Assembly (NCBI GenBank): GCA_030065935.1
Contig: JASJCP010000001.1
Coordinates: forward strand, 62,001 to 126,000
Length of the DNA stretch: 64,000 nucleotides
Reading direction: 5' to 3'
Source of the DNA: Xenococcaceae cyanobacterium MO_167.B27
GTDB lineage: Bacteria; Cyanobacteriota; Cyanobacteriia; Cyanobacteriales; Xenococcaceae
Shown: piece after piece, positions 53,150-60,957 of the stretch
How the letters are laid out: every line of letters begins with the position of its first letter
Position numbering within the stretch: the stretch's first letter is position 1
The notes under the pieces: model-generated
The model's database searches: none
What the model was told of the DNA's origin: nothing
What the model saw: only the letters and a program-made list of their open reading frames with translations
Position numbers and translations under genes: made by a program

Positions 53150-53407
53150 ATGGCTCAACTTAAACTATCTGAACTAAGTCCTGCCGGCTCAGAACTATTT
53201 CGAGATTCAGAAACTTTTTTAGAAGAACTAAGTGATCGCGAACTAGATTTTGTTGTTGGAGGGGATAGCGTTGACAGTGTGGCTACTGTAAATAGTGAAA
53301 GTGTAGGCAGTATTAACACTGCTAGTGTGGTAGGAATTTCTCAAACCAACGTAACTATTAATATTTCTAATATCGATGCCTCTGATGTAGTGGTTATTAT
53401 TCCCTAG
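53150..53407 (+). CDS. RiPP precursor peptide 4, VVGG leader, long Ser/Thr-rich core
   Basis: The 85-residue peptide has the shared 38-residue leader (MAQLKLSELSPAGSELFRDS ... ELDFVVGG). The 47-residue core begins DSVDSVATVNSESVGSINTA and contains GISQTNVTINIS, ending VVVIIP. It has nine Ser and four Thr and no Cys. The GISQT.VT string is shared with precursor 1. It lies at the end of the modification operon, 55 bases after the isomerase gene, with a strong Shine-Dalgarno (aggag). It may be co-transcribed with the enzymes. Confidence 0.85.
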   Translation: MAQLKLSELSPAGSELFRDSETFLEELSDRELDFVVGGDSVDSVATVNSESVGSINTASVVGISQTNVTINISNIDASDVVVIIP

Positions 53408-53590
53408 ATAAGAGAATTGGAGATTTAAGATTGTAGATTAATGGGCACAGGCTCCTTCCATCGAAGGAAGGGGATAATCGCGCAATCCAATAATTCAGAA
53501 AATCATGTTTTTCAAAATCTTCAATCTACAATCTCCTTTTCCTCGCGGGTAATTGTCGGTGTCAATCTACCAGGGAGCAATCTGCAATCT
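53408..53590. other. spacer with inverted repeats
   Basis: It holds a CCTTCC-atcgaa-GGAAGG hairpin (about 53454-53471) that could end the precursor 4 transcript. 'Aatcttcaatctacaatctcc' strings flank it in inverted orientation. No gene is seen. Confidence 0.5.
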
Positions 53591-54397
53591 TCAATCCCTT
53601 GACATCCTCCCGTTCGGCAACGTCATTTTAGCTTTCCCATTAGATAAGGGTATTTGCTCTCCATTTAAATCGATCTCAATTTCTACATCTTTCATTTGTG
53701 TTTGTAACCATTGAGAAAATAACTCGCCAAGAATTTGCTTCCTAATTTGTTCATTAAATTTTGGCTGGATAATTTCTTCAACCAAAATTAGATAGATCCC
53801 TGTTGAAGTAGTGATAGGTTTGAGAAGCTTTGGCGGATTCGTAGCAAAGACAGCATGGGAAATTTCCGCTGGTAACTCTCGACGACTTAATATACCGCGA
53901 TAGCCCCCAGCTCGTCGCAGATCTGGTTTCTTAATATATTGACGCGCAACTTCATGAAAGCTAATTTCTTCTTCTTCTAAGGCGCAATATAGTTCTATGG
54001 CGATATCTTCATCATTTAACAACACTTCATATATGGCTGCGCCAGCATAATCTAATTGATGTTGATAAAAATGAGCTTCTACGCGATCGCTAAATAAGTG
54101 TTCAACTAATTTTTGAGAGAGTACATTAGTATAAATTAATTTTTCAAAGTCATCTAACGATAAATGGTGTTTTTGCAGCCAAATCTCAGTATCTTGAATA
54201 GTCTGAAGTTGTTGACTCAGCCGAAAATTATCCGAAGCTTTTTGCAACTCTTTTAGATTAATAGTTAACCCTATTTCTGCTGCTTTACTCTCAATAATCT
54301 TACAGGTAATAATGCTTTCTAGGATATTAGGAAGTTGGCACGATACCTTCAGATGATTGAAAATATCTTCACTATTGACACTAATTGCTTTTTTCAT
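53591..54397 (-). CDS. second parvulin-like peptidylprolyl isomerase, C-terminus running into an IS-end-like sequence
   Basis: The 268-residue protein parallels the 52309 gene in layout. A helical N-terminus (LKELQKASDNFRLSQQLQTI, TEIWLQKHHLSLDDFEKLIY) precedes a parvulin-like part (IYEVLLNDEDIAIELYCALE, GGYRGILSRRELPAEISHAV, LKPITTSTGIYLILVEE). The last 11 codons (MTLPNGRMSRD) are encoded by a sequence resembling the right end of an IS605-type element (tgacatcctcc on the plus strand). The natural C-terminus may thus have been altered. It is transcribed opposite to the other locus genes. Confidence 0.75.
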   Translation of the reverse strand: MKKAISVNSEDIFNHLKVSCQLPNILESIITCKIIESKAAEIGLTINLKELQKASDNFRLSQQLQTIQDTEIWLQKHHLSLDDFEKLIYTNVLSQKLVEHLFSDRVEAHFYQHQLDYAGAAIYEVLLNDEDIAIELYCALEEEEISFHEVARQYIKKPDLRRAGGYRGILSRRELPAEISHAVFATNPPKLLKPITTSTGIYLILVEEIIQPKFNEQIRKQILGELFSQWLQTQMKDVEIEIDLNGEQIPLSNGKAKMTLPNGRMSRD

Positions 54398-54725
54398 AAT
54401 TAGTTTTAGTTCAAAGATTAATTCTCTAAGGAATTCGCTGACTAGAGAAACGATCGTTTTATGGGAGACTGTCAGTTACTATCTCATATTGTCACTTTTA
54501 GCTATCAAGGATCGTATAAGTGATATTAAAATTTAAAGACTTAACAATCTTAGTTTAGTCATATTTATTATTTAAGATTTAGCATTTATCATAGTGTTCT
54601 AAACAGGTTTAAGGTGCTGCCAAAATCATTTGTCCCCTTAAACGAGGCTTGAATTCAGTGGAAGTGTGTAGGGATTTCAAGTATCCCAACGCCATAATCG
54701 CAAGATTTGGCGTGGGACTTATCCT
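53595..54725. mobile_element. possible IS605-type end pair bracketing the second isomerase gene
   Basis: A right-end-like 'tgacatcctcc' lies at about 53599. A left-end-like bulged palindrome CCCAACGCC...GGCGTGGG, with the loop string AAATCTTGCGATTAT in reverse, lies at about 54686-54717. They have the same order and orientation as around tnpB at 45.1-46.6 kb. No transposase is between them. The inference of a remnant element is tentative. Confidence 0.4.
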
Positions 54726-54851
54726 TTTTTTCAGTCTTAATTCTCTCAATAAGGGGTCAAAATATTTTTTAGACTTGAATGAATATAAAAAAAATCAAAA
54801 TAACACTATTACAATTACAAGTGGCTAGAAATTTAAGTTCTTAGAGGCTCT
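54398..54851. other. intergenic region upstream of the GG-leader RTX gene
   Basis: No gene is seen. It contains the IS605-like palindrome at about 54686-54717 and otherwise AT-rich DNA that should hold the RTX gene promoter. Confidence 0.5.
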
Positions 54852-55523
54852 ATGAATTTTCAAGAGGATGTTGTGTCTAAAATTGGGAATTTGACGGTAT
54901 TAAATATGGGAGAAATTATCGCTAATATAGATAGTCGTGAGATTTCTTTGGTAACAGGAGGAGACGGAGAAGACATTATCCTCCTCTTACCTACATTAGG
55001 AGATAATTTTGTTTCTAGCGGTGCAGGAGATGATATTTTAGTTGGTAACGGAGGCGACGACACTCTTAATGGCGGAGAAGGAGACGATCTTATCGCTAGT
55101 TTAAGTGGAAATGACTCTCTTTCCGGTGGTAGAGGAAATGATACTCTAACTGGGGGTGGCGTTAGCTTCACAAATGATCTCCTCTTGGTTACGGTTGATA
55201 CTAGTGGGATTGATACTCTGACTGGCGGAGAAGGAGAAGACTTATTCGTACTAGGTGGCAGGTCTTCAACTATTTCAAAAGAAGCGGAAACAGATATTAT
55301 TTATTACGATGAAGCGGGTAATAAAGACTATGCTTTGATTACCGATTTCAACAAAATTGAAGATACAATCAATCTGGGTGGTGCTACTAGTGATTATCAT
55401 CTTGGCTCGTCGCGGAACGACTTGCCAGCAGGTACGGCACTATATCAAGACGGAGAATTGATTGCAATTATTCAAGGCAGTTCTCAACTCAGTCTTGAGG
55501 ATAGTTATTTTCAGGGTAATTAA
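54852..55523 (+). CDS. RTX calcium-binding protein with a double-glycine leader-like N-terminus
   Basis: Residues 1-37 resemble an export leader and end in REISLVTGG, parallel to RELENVVGG of the precursors. Residues ~50-105 are RTX repeats ([38 protein letters not shown]). A C-terminal beta-roll cap follows ([20 protein letters not shown]). A GG leader in front of RTX repeats is unusual, since RTX proteins usually rely on an uncleaved C-terminal signal. The C39-type exporter at 57.8 kb could cut it. It has no catalytic domain. Confidence 0.72.
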   Translation: MNFQEDVVSKIGNLTVLNMGEIIANIDSREISLVTGGDGEDIILLLPTLGDNFVSSGAGDDILVGNGGDDTLNGGEGDDLIASLSGNDSLSGGRGNDTLTGGGVSFTNDLLLVTVDTSGIDTLTGGEGEDLFVLGGRSSTISKEAETDIIYYDEAGNKDYALITDFNKIEDTINLGGATSDYHLGSSRNDLPAGTALYQDGELIAIIQGSSQLSLEDSYFQGN

Positions 55524-56126
55524 CAGTTATTCATAATCTCAATAAATCTGTAAATATCTTGTATAATATTGCAATTAGTAAAATCAAATTAGTTAACCTT
55601 GAAAAATTAGCTCGACTTTCTTCCAGATTATAAACACGAGTTTTGCAGTCTTTAAACATTGCTTTATGGGAAAGGGCGGATTTTAAGTTATGTGTTGAAT
55701 CAATAAGTTATTGTTAGGGATATTTCCCCCCTTCCTCCCAATACGTTGGCGGTAAATTTTAACAACCCTTGGAGATCATTAACTTAGAATTAGTAGTACC
55801 CGAAAACAGACGCAGGATTTCCTACCGACAAAGGTAGATATTTGGATTAGCGGAGTGAAATCCTTTGATAAAAAGCTTCCTTCGTTAACTAATTTGCTAC
55901 GAGAATAATCCCTCATCAAAAAGCGAGGGATTGTCAATCATAAGTGTCACCAGAGCAGAGGAAAAAGGCTGTATCGGTTATTGGGTGGTAGGAGTAAAGA
56001 TTACTTTGGCACTAAAGTATCAGATAACACTATCTGTATCTCGCTCAAAGCCTCATAAGTTCCTCACAATCTTTCACTAAGTTTTGAGTAGAGCTAATTC
56101 AATGTTGTTAAAAGGAGAATATTTGA

Positions 56127-56453
56127 ATTAATCAAGTACTGCTCTTCTATTTGGGCTTATTTGCATCATTAATTATAGGTACCAGGTTTATTCTTTTCCT
56201 CCCACCTCTGGATGCAATAGTACTAAAAATTTCTGATTAGTTTTGTTATGCCCCTAGTATAGATGTAGCATTAGCTTATTTTAGGTTAATACCCCTTACT
56301 ATCCCCTTGCTTATATCAGAATAGCAAGGATTAGCAATTGCATTATTAGCAGAATTAAGTGCTTTATGGCTATGGATTATTGTCCATGAATTGATTCATC
56401 AAGAGCAATCCCATCAAGCCAAAATTAATCCCACGATGAGTAATATAATATAA
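56127..56453 (+). pseudogene. decayed small membrane protein with two in-frame TAG codons
   Basis: One continuous frame reads NQVLLFYLGLFASLIIGTRF, then LPPLDAIVLKISD, TAG (56238), IDVALAYFRLIPLTIPLLIS, TAG (56322), LLAELSALWLWIIVHELIHQ and TAA (56451). A Shine-Dalgarno AAGGAG lies ten bases before an ATT codon where ATG would be expected. The hydrophobic pattern and protein-like codon use suggest a once-functional membrane protein. I do not recognise the family. Confidence 0.5.
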
Positions 56454-56963
56454 TATAATATAGTTGGCAAGTGTCACAATTATTTAGCCGTTTGGATTAG
56501 TATAAAAAAAGTGACTATTAGCAAACAGGCTGGAGATTAGTATATTTGCTTTACTAAAGTCATCGTTACAGCGCCGTAAAACTACGATGCCTGCTGTTAT
56601 CACATTCCACGGTCAAGAATGTTTAACCTAGCTTGTCTAGGGAGTGTCTATAAATTTATCTAGCAGCGTAGCACTCGTCAAAAGCGATGCAGCGCGGTCT
56701 TGGGGGAAACCGCTACTCACTGTTGTATCAAGAGGGCGAATCGAGCCAGTATGTATGTAAAGTATTTGAGAGCGCGTTCTCAACCCTTCGATTCCCTTAA
56801 ACTCTAATCCATCTGATGCCTAAATTTTATGGCATTTACCCTAGTATTTTCGCTGATTTAACAGTTACTTTACTGGCAAAAATCCAGGTTATTGCAGTAA
56901 CAAAAAACTCTTCAATGAGCCAAAAAAATTGACAATTTGAGTCAGTTTTTAACCAATGCGGAT

Positions 56964-57090
56964 TGAAGAAAATTTGTATTGCAAAATATTAAAAAAGGTA
57001 TGGGGTTTTTCGGCTTTTTTTGAAGAAAACTTGTATTGCAAAATATTAAAAAAGTATGGGTTTTTCGGCTTTTTTTGAGGAAAACTTGAT
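56964..57090. repeat. 55-57-bp tandem repeat, two copies plus a partial third
   Basis: The unit runs from TGAAGAAAA.TTGTATTGC through 'aatattaaaaaa' to GGTTTTTCGGCTTTTTTT (56964-57020 and 57021-57075). A third partial unit begins TGAGGAAAACTTG. It sits just upstream of the HTH gene and may affect its promoter. Confidence 0.75.
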
Positions 57091-57140
57091 AATATCAAGA
57101 AAAATTGGTATTACTTTGTAAATCTAACTAAAGTAAGATA

Positions 57141-57812
57141 ATGATTAGTAATTACTTGATAGAAGATAGTAATCAATCAAAGGTTACTCAAGAAGATGAA
57201 ACAAAATTACTATCACCATTTCAAAGAACATTGTTGAGTAAAAACTTAGAAAAAGATTTACGTCCAGAATATATTCGTCGGATTAAAATCATGCTTATGG
57301 CAGATTCGGGATATTCTCAAACAGAAATTTGTCAAGCTCTCAATTGTTCTCAAGAAACCGCAAGATATTGGATACTTGCAGCAAAAACAGGACAGGCTCA
57401 TAAGTGGAAAGAATTATCCTTGGGCAGACCCAAAAGAATCAATGAAGAATATCTAGCAAGACTGAAAGAATTAGTTTCTCAAAATCCCCGTGATTGTGGC
57501 TACGCTTTTTCACGCTGGACGGCACAATGGTTGAGTAAGCATTTGGCAAAAGAATTCAATATTGAAATCAGCGATCGCCATATCAATCGTTTGCTCAAAA
57601 AAATGGGACTGTCCACCCGTCCAAAGCAGTCTCAGAAAGAAAAAAATAACATAGAGCCAAACACACCTACTGGCATTGTGATTAAGAACCTCAATGATAC
57701 TGGCGAGCCAGAATCAGTTGATTTTAGACTTTTCCCTGGGAACTACCATCTTCCTGCAACAGATACAGAAAACTCTTACTACATAAGGGTTTCAATAAAC
57801 CATAACCATTGA
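57141..57812 (+). CDS. helix-turn-helix protein related to IS630-type transposase N-termini
   Basis: The 223-residue protein has two DNA-binding parts: an HTH (RRIKIMLMADSGYSQTEICQ, then LNCSQETARYWI) and a winged-helix-like part (GYAFSRWTAQWLSKHLAKEF, ISDRHINRLLKKMGLST). Both are typical of IS630/Tc1 transposases, but the DDE catalytic domain is missing and replaced by a ~60-residue tail. This looks like a domesticated transposase DNA-binding part used as a regulator. It lies 31 bases upstream of the exporter gene and is probably in its operon. Confidence 0.75.
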   Translation: MISNYLIEDSNQSKVTQEDETKLLSPFQRTLLSKNLEKDLRPEYIRRIKIMLMADSGYSQTEICQALNCSQETARYWILAAKTGQAHKWKELSLGRPKRINEEYLARLKELVSQNPRDCGYAFSRWTAQWLSKHLAKEFNIEISDRHINRLLKKMGLSTRPKQSQKEKNNIEPNTPTGIVIKNLNDTGEPESVDFRLFPGNYHLPATDTENSYYIRVSINHNH

Positions 57813-57843
57813 GATACTAATCTTGATTCTACCGAACAAAACT

Positions 57844-60800
57844 ATGATTCTAGATATATCGTCTCAATCTGCTCTTAAAAACTATCTAGAACAAAAGTTA
57901 AAGCAGACTTTAGGAGCAAAGCTATCTGCCTCAGAACTAGACCTTTGCTTACAAACTATTCAAATCATTGAACCCAAACCAGGAAAGCCTTGTTGGCAGT
58001 CTTCAAAATCGAACCCAGGAATCTATATTGCCCTCGAAGGTAAAGCTAGAATACTTGATCGACACAATGACTTTTTAGCCTCTTTAGAAGCAGAGTCATC
58101 TTTTGGAGAGTTAAGTCTATTTCCTCAAGAGTCTTTTCTGGACTATACAGTCAGAGCTTCTTTTAATCTCAAACTTATCTATTTACCTGGAGAATTGCTC
58201 CAACGGCTCATCGCCCAAAATCCTGCTATTGGGGATCAACTTCATCGCCGAGCCTTACAACTAGATTTACTCTTGCTCTGCCGTCAAACTTTCCCATTTA
58301 AAAATGTTGCTGTAAGCAAGTTAAATAAAATTATCTCTTTGCTCCAACCTCATGATCTATCACCAGGAAAACTAAATGATCCCCAGATAAGTAAGGGAGC
58401 TTTGTGGTTGATTAGAAAAGGAAAGTTGACCAACTTCAGCACAAGACTTCAAGCTGGTAGCCTCTACTGTCCTCATCCAACTAATAATCAGGAATCTTGG
58501 CAAGTCGAACAACCAACAGAACTATATAGTCTCAGCCAAGAAAATGCTCAATTAGCCCAATTATATATACCTCAACTCGCTGAAATTATTACCTCTGAAC
58601 CTAAAGAGAAAATAGGATCTGCTTTAGTGCCGACAATCTCGACAAAACCTATCTTAGGGGAGGCACAAGGGGTTGAATCTTCCACAAATAACAGAGCTTC
58701 AAAAATAGCTGCTAAGAAACAAGCAAACCGAAAACAACTAGCTTACTTTCCTAAACCAACTCAAAGAGTCGGTCATCTTTGGCAAAGATTAACTCGTCGT
58801 TATCCTTTCTATGCTCAACAAAGTTCTTCTGATTGTGGTGCAGCCTGTTTAGTAATGGTGGGACGCTATTGGGGTAAGCAATTTAGTCTTAATCGACTTC
58901 GCGAACTAGCTAGAGTAAACCGTAGTGGTTCATTACTGAAAGGATTGGTCAATGCTGCTGAAACTATTGGTTTTGTGACTCGTCCCGTTAGAGCTTCTTT
59001 AAATCAGTTGGGGAAACAAAAACTTCCCGCCATCGTACATTGGGAAGGCAACCACTATATAGTTGTGTATGAAATCAAGCGGGATAGGGTTATTGTTGGA
59101 GATCCCGCCCTAGGTCAACGCACTCTTACTCCCAAAGAGTTTAAAGCTGGCTGGACTGGCTACACCCTATTGCTCGAACCTACTGTTTTATTAGACCAAG
59201 GTGAAGAAGCGTCAACTCCCTTCTGGCAGTTTTGGGAATTAGTTAGACCCCATAAAGTCGTCCTTTCGGAAATATTTGTAGCTTCGCTGCTGATTCAATT
59301 ATTTGCCTTAGTAACCCCCTTATTAACGCAACTATTGCTTGATCGCGTGGTGGTGCAGCGCAGTAGTCTCAGTTTGATGGCGGTAGGAGTAGGATTATTA
59401 CTTTTTGGGCTATTTAGGGTAATAATGACTGGATTACGTCAATATTTGCTAGATCACACTGCCCAAAGAGTAGATATAGCTTTAATCGTTGGTTTTATCC
59501 GCCATACTTTTCGTTTACCTTTAGGCTTTTTTGAATCTCGCTATGTAGGGGATATTATCGCTCGGGTTCAGGAAAATCACAAAATCCAACGTTTTTTAAC
59601 GGGAGAAGCTTTATCAATTGTTCTGGATCTGCTGACGGTATTTATTTATATTAGCTTGATGTTTTGGTATAGCTGGCAACTAGCTTTACTAACATTGGCA
59701 ATTGTTCCGCCCTTTTTTTTGCTAGCTTTTATTGCTACACCATTTTTGCAAAAGGTTTCCCGCGAGATTTTTAATGCCTTAGCCAAAGAAAGCAGCTTTT
59801 TAATTGAAGCTCTTACAGGAATAACTACTATCAAGTCTATGGCAGTAGAACAGCGAGTACGCTGGGATTGGGAAGAATTGCTGAATCGCTCGGTCAGAAA
59901 GACCTTTGCTGGACAGGTTATTAGTAACAAACTGCAAATTTTTAGTTCTACCATTGAAGTTTTAGCCCGCACGGCTATTCTCTGGTTTGGTGCATGGCAA
60001 GTAATTCAAAATCAACTCACTATTGGACAGTTGGTTGCCTTTAATATGTTGCTGGGTAATGTGATTAGTCCATTTCAGCGATTAACTGTGTTGTGGAATC
60101 AACTACAAGAAGTTATTATTTCCATCGAACGGATTAATGATGTTTTGGATGCCGAACCAGAAGAAGATCTCAATCGTCAACCCCGTCAAATCTTGACATC
60201 TTTGGGAGGAGACTTATCCTTTCAAAATGTAACTTTCCGTTACCATCCTGATAGTGAATATAATGTTATCGAAAATCTGAGCTTTGAAATCAAACCAGGA
60301 CAGACTGTTGCGCTTGTTGGTCGTAGTGGTTCGGGCAAAACTACCGTTGCTAAGTTAATTCTTGGTTTGTACAGTCCTACAGACGGTAGAATTTTAATCG
60401 ACGGTCACGATCTGACTAAGCTATCTTTGCAGTCATTGCGATCGCAAATTGGAGTAGTCGATCAATCTAATTTTCTATTTGGGGGGACGATTCGGGAAAA
60501 TATTAGTATCTCTCATCCCGAAGCCAGTTTAGAAGAGATCCGCCATGCTGCTATCTTAGCAGGAGCAAATGAGTTTATTGAGCAATTGCCCTTGGGTTAC
60601 GAAGCCCCCATCGGCGAACGAGGAGGAATGCTTTCAGGCGGTCAGTGCCAGCGTTTAGCGATCGCCCGTGCTTTGTTGGGCAATCCCAAGCTGCTAATTT
60701 TAGACGAAGCTACAAGCAACTTGGACGCAGAATCAGAACGGATTATTCAAACCAATCTCAATACTATTCTCAAAGGTCGAACCACAATTATTATTGCCCA

Positions 60801-60945
60801 TCGCCTTTCTACTATCCGCAAAGCGGATTTAATTTTAGTTCTCGATCACGGCATTCTAGTTGAAAGCGGTACTCATAACGAGTTAATGAGCCAACAGGGT
60901 CACTACTTTTATTTAAATCAACAACAATTTACAGTTAACCATTAA
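57844..60945 (+). CDS. peptidase-containing ABC exporter (C39 type) with N-terminal cyclic-nucleotide-binding-like domain
   Basis: I start at the ATG at 57844; a TTG at 57823 is in frame. Residues ~35-145 resemble a cNMP-binding beta-roll (IYIALEGKARILD, SSFGELSLFPQESFLDYTVR). A C39 peptidase follows: QQSSSDCGAACLVM with Cys331, HWEGNHYIVVYE with His404, and VGDPALGQRTL with Asp420. Next are an ABC membrane domain with about six helices and the NBD: VALVGRSGSGKTT (Walker A, ~826), MLSGGQCQRLAIARALLG (~928) and LLILDEATSNLD. It should cleave GG leaders and export peptides. It is followed 12 bases later by its HlyD partner. Confidence 0.92.
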   Translation: MILDISSQSALKNYLEQKLKQTLGAKLSASELDLCLQTIQIIEPKPGKPCWQSSKSNPGIYIALEGKARILDRHNDFLASLEAESSFGELSLFPQESFLDYTVRASFNLKLIYLPGELLQRLIAQNPAIGDQLHRRALQLDLLLLCRQTFPFKNVAVSKLNKIISLLQPHDLSPGKLNDPQISKGALWLIRKGKLTNFSTRLQAGSLYCPHPTNNQESWQVEQPTELYSLSQENAQLAQLYIPQLAEIITSEPKEKIGSALVPTISTKPILGEAQGVESSTNNRASKIAAKKQANRKQLAYFPKPTQRVGHLWQRLTRRYPFYAQQSSSDCGAACLVMVGRYWGKQFSLNRLRELARVNRSGSLLKGLVNAAETIGFVTRPVRASLNQLGKQKLPAIVHWEGNHYIVVYEIKRDRVIVGDPALGQRTLTPKEFKAGWTGYTLLLEPTVLLDQGEEASTPFWQFWELVRPHKVVLSEIFVASLLIQLFALVTPLLTQLLLDRVVVQRSSLSLMAVGVGLLLFGLFRVIMTGLRQYLLDHTAQRVDIALIVGFIRHTFRLPLGFFESRYVGDIIARVQENHKIQRFLTGEALSIVLDLLTVFIYISLMFWYSWQLALLTLAIVPPFFLLAFIATPFLQKVSREIFNALAKESSFLIEALTGITTIKSMAVEQRVRWDWEELLNRSVRKTFAGQVISNKLQIFSSTIEVLARTAILWFGAWQVIQNQLTIGQLVAFNMLLGNVISPFQRLTVLWNQLQEVIISIERINDVLDAEPEEDLNRQPRQILTSLGGDLSFQNVTFRYHPDSEYNVIENLSFEIKPGQTVALVGRSGSGKTTVAKLILGLYSPTDGRILIDGHDLTKLSLQSLRSQIGVVDQSNFLFGGTIRENISISHPEASLEEIRHAAILAGANEFIEQLPLGYEAPIGERGGMLSGGQCQRLAIARALLGNPKLLILDEATSNLDAESERIIQTNLNTILKGRTTIIIAHRLSTIRKADLILVLDHGILVESGTHNELMSQQGHYFYLNQQQFTVNH

Positions 60946-60957
60946 CAATTATCAAAA

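Larger units (their letters stand above)
55524..57140. other. 1.6-kb region with a decayed membrane-protein gene and repeats
   Basis: It contains the pseudogene at 56127-56453 and 57-bp tandem repeats at 56964-57090, listed separately. It also has a 'ataatataatat' microsatellite near 56445-56463 and a 'gatgcagcgcggtcttgggggaaacc' type repeat near 56685. No intact gene is seen. Confidence 0.55.

Noticed and set aside
54860..55171. Minus-strand 103-codon frame opposite the RTX gene (and a similar one at 20432-20701)
   Set aside because: Pro/Ser-rich frames antisense to GGxGxDxxx repeats are a codon artefact of RTX sequences.
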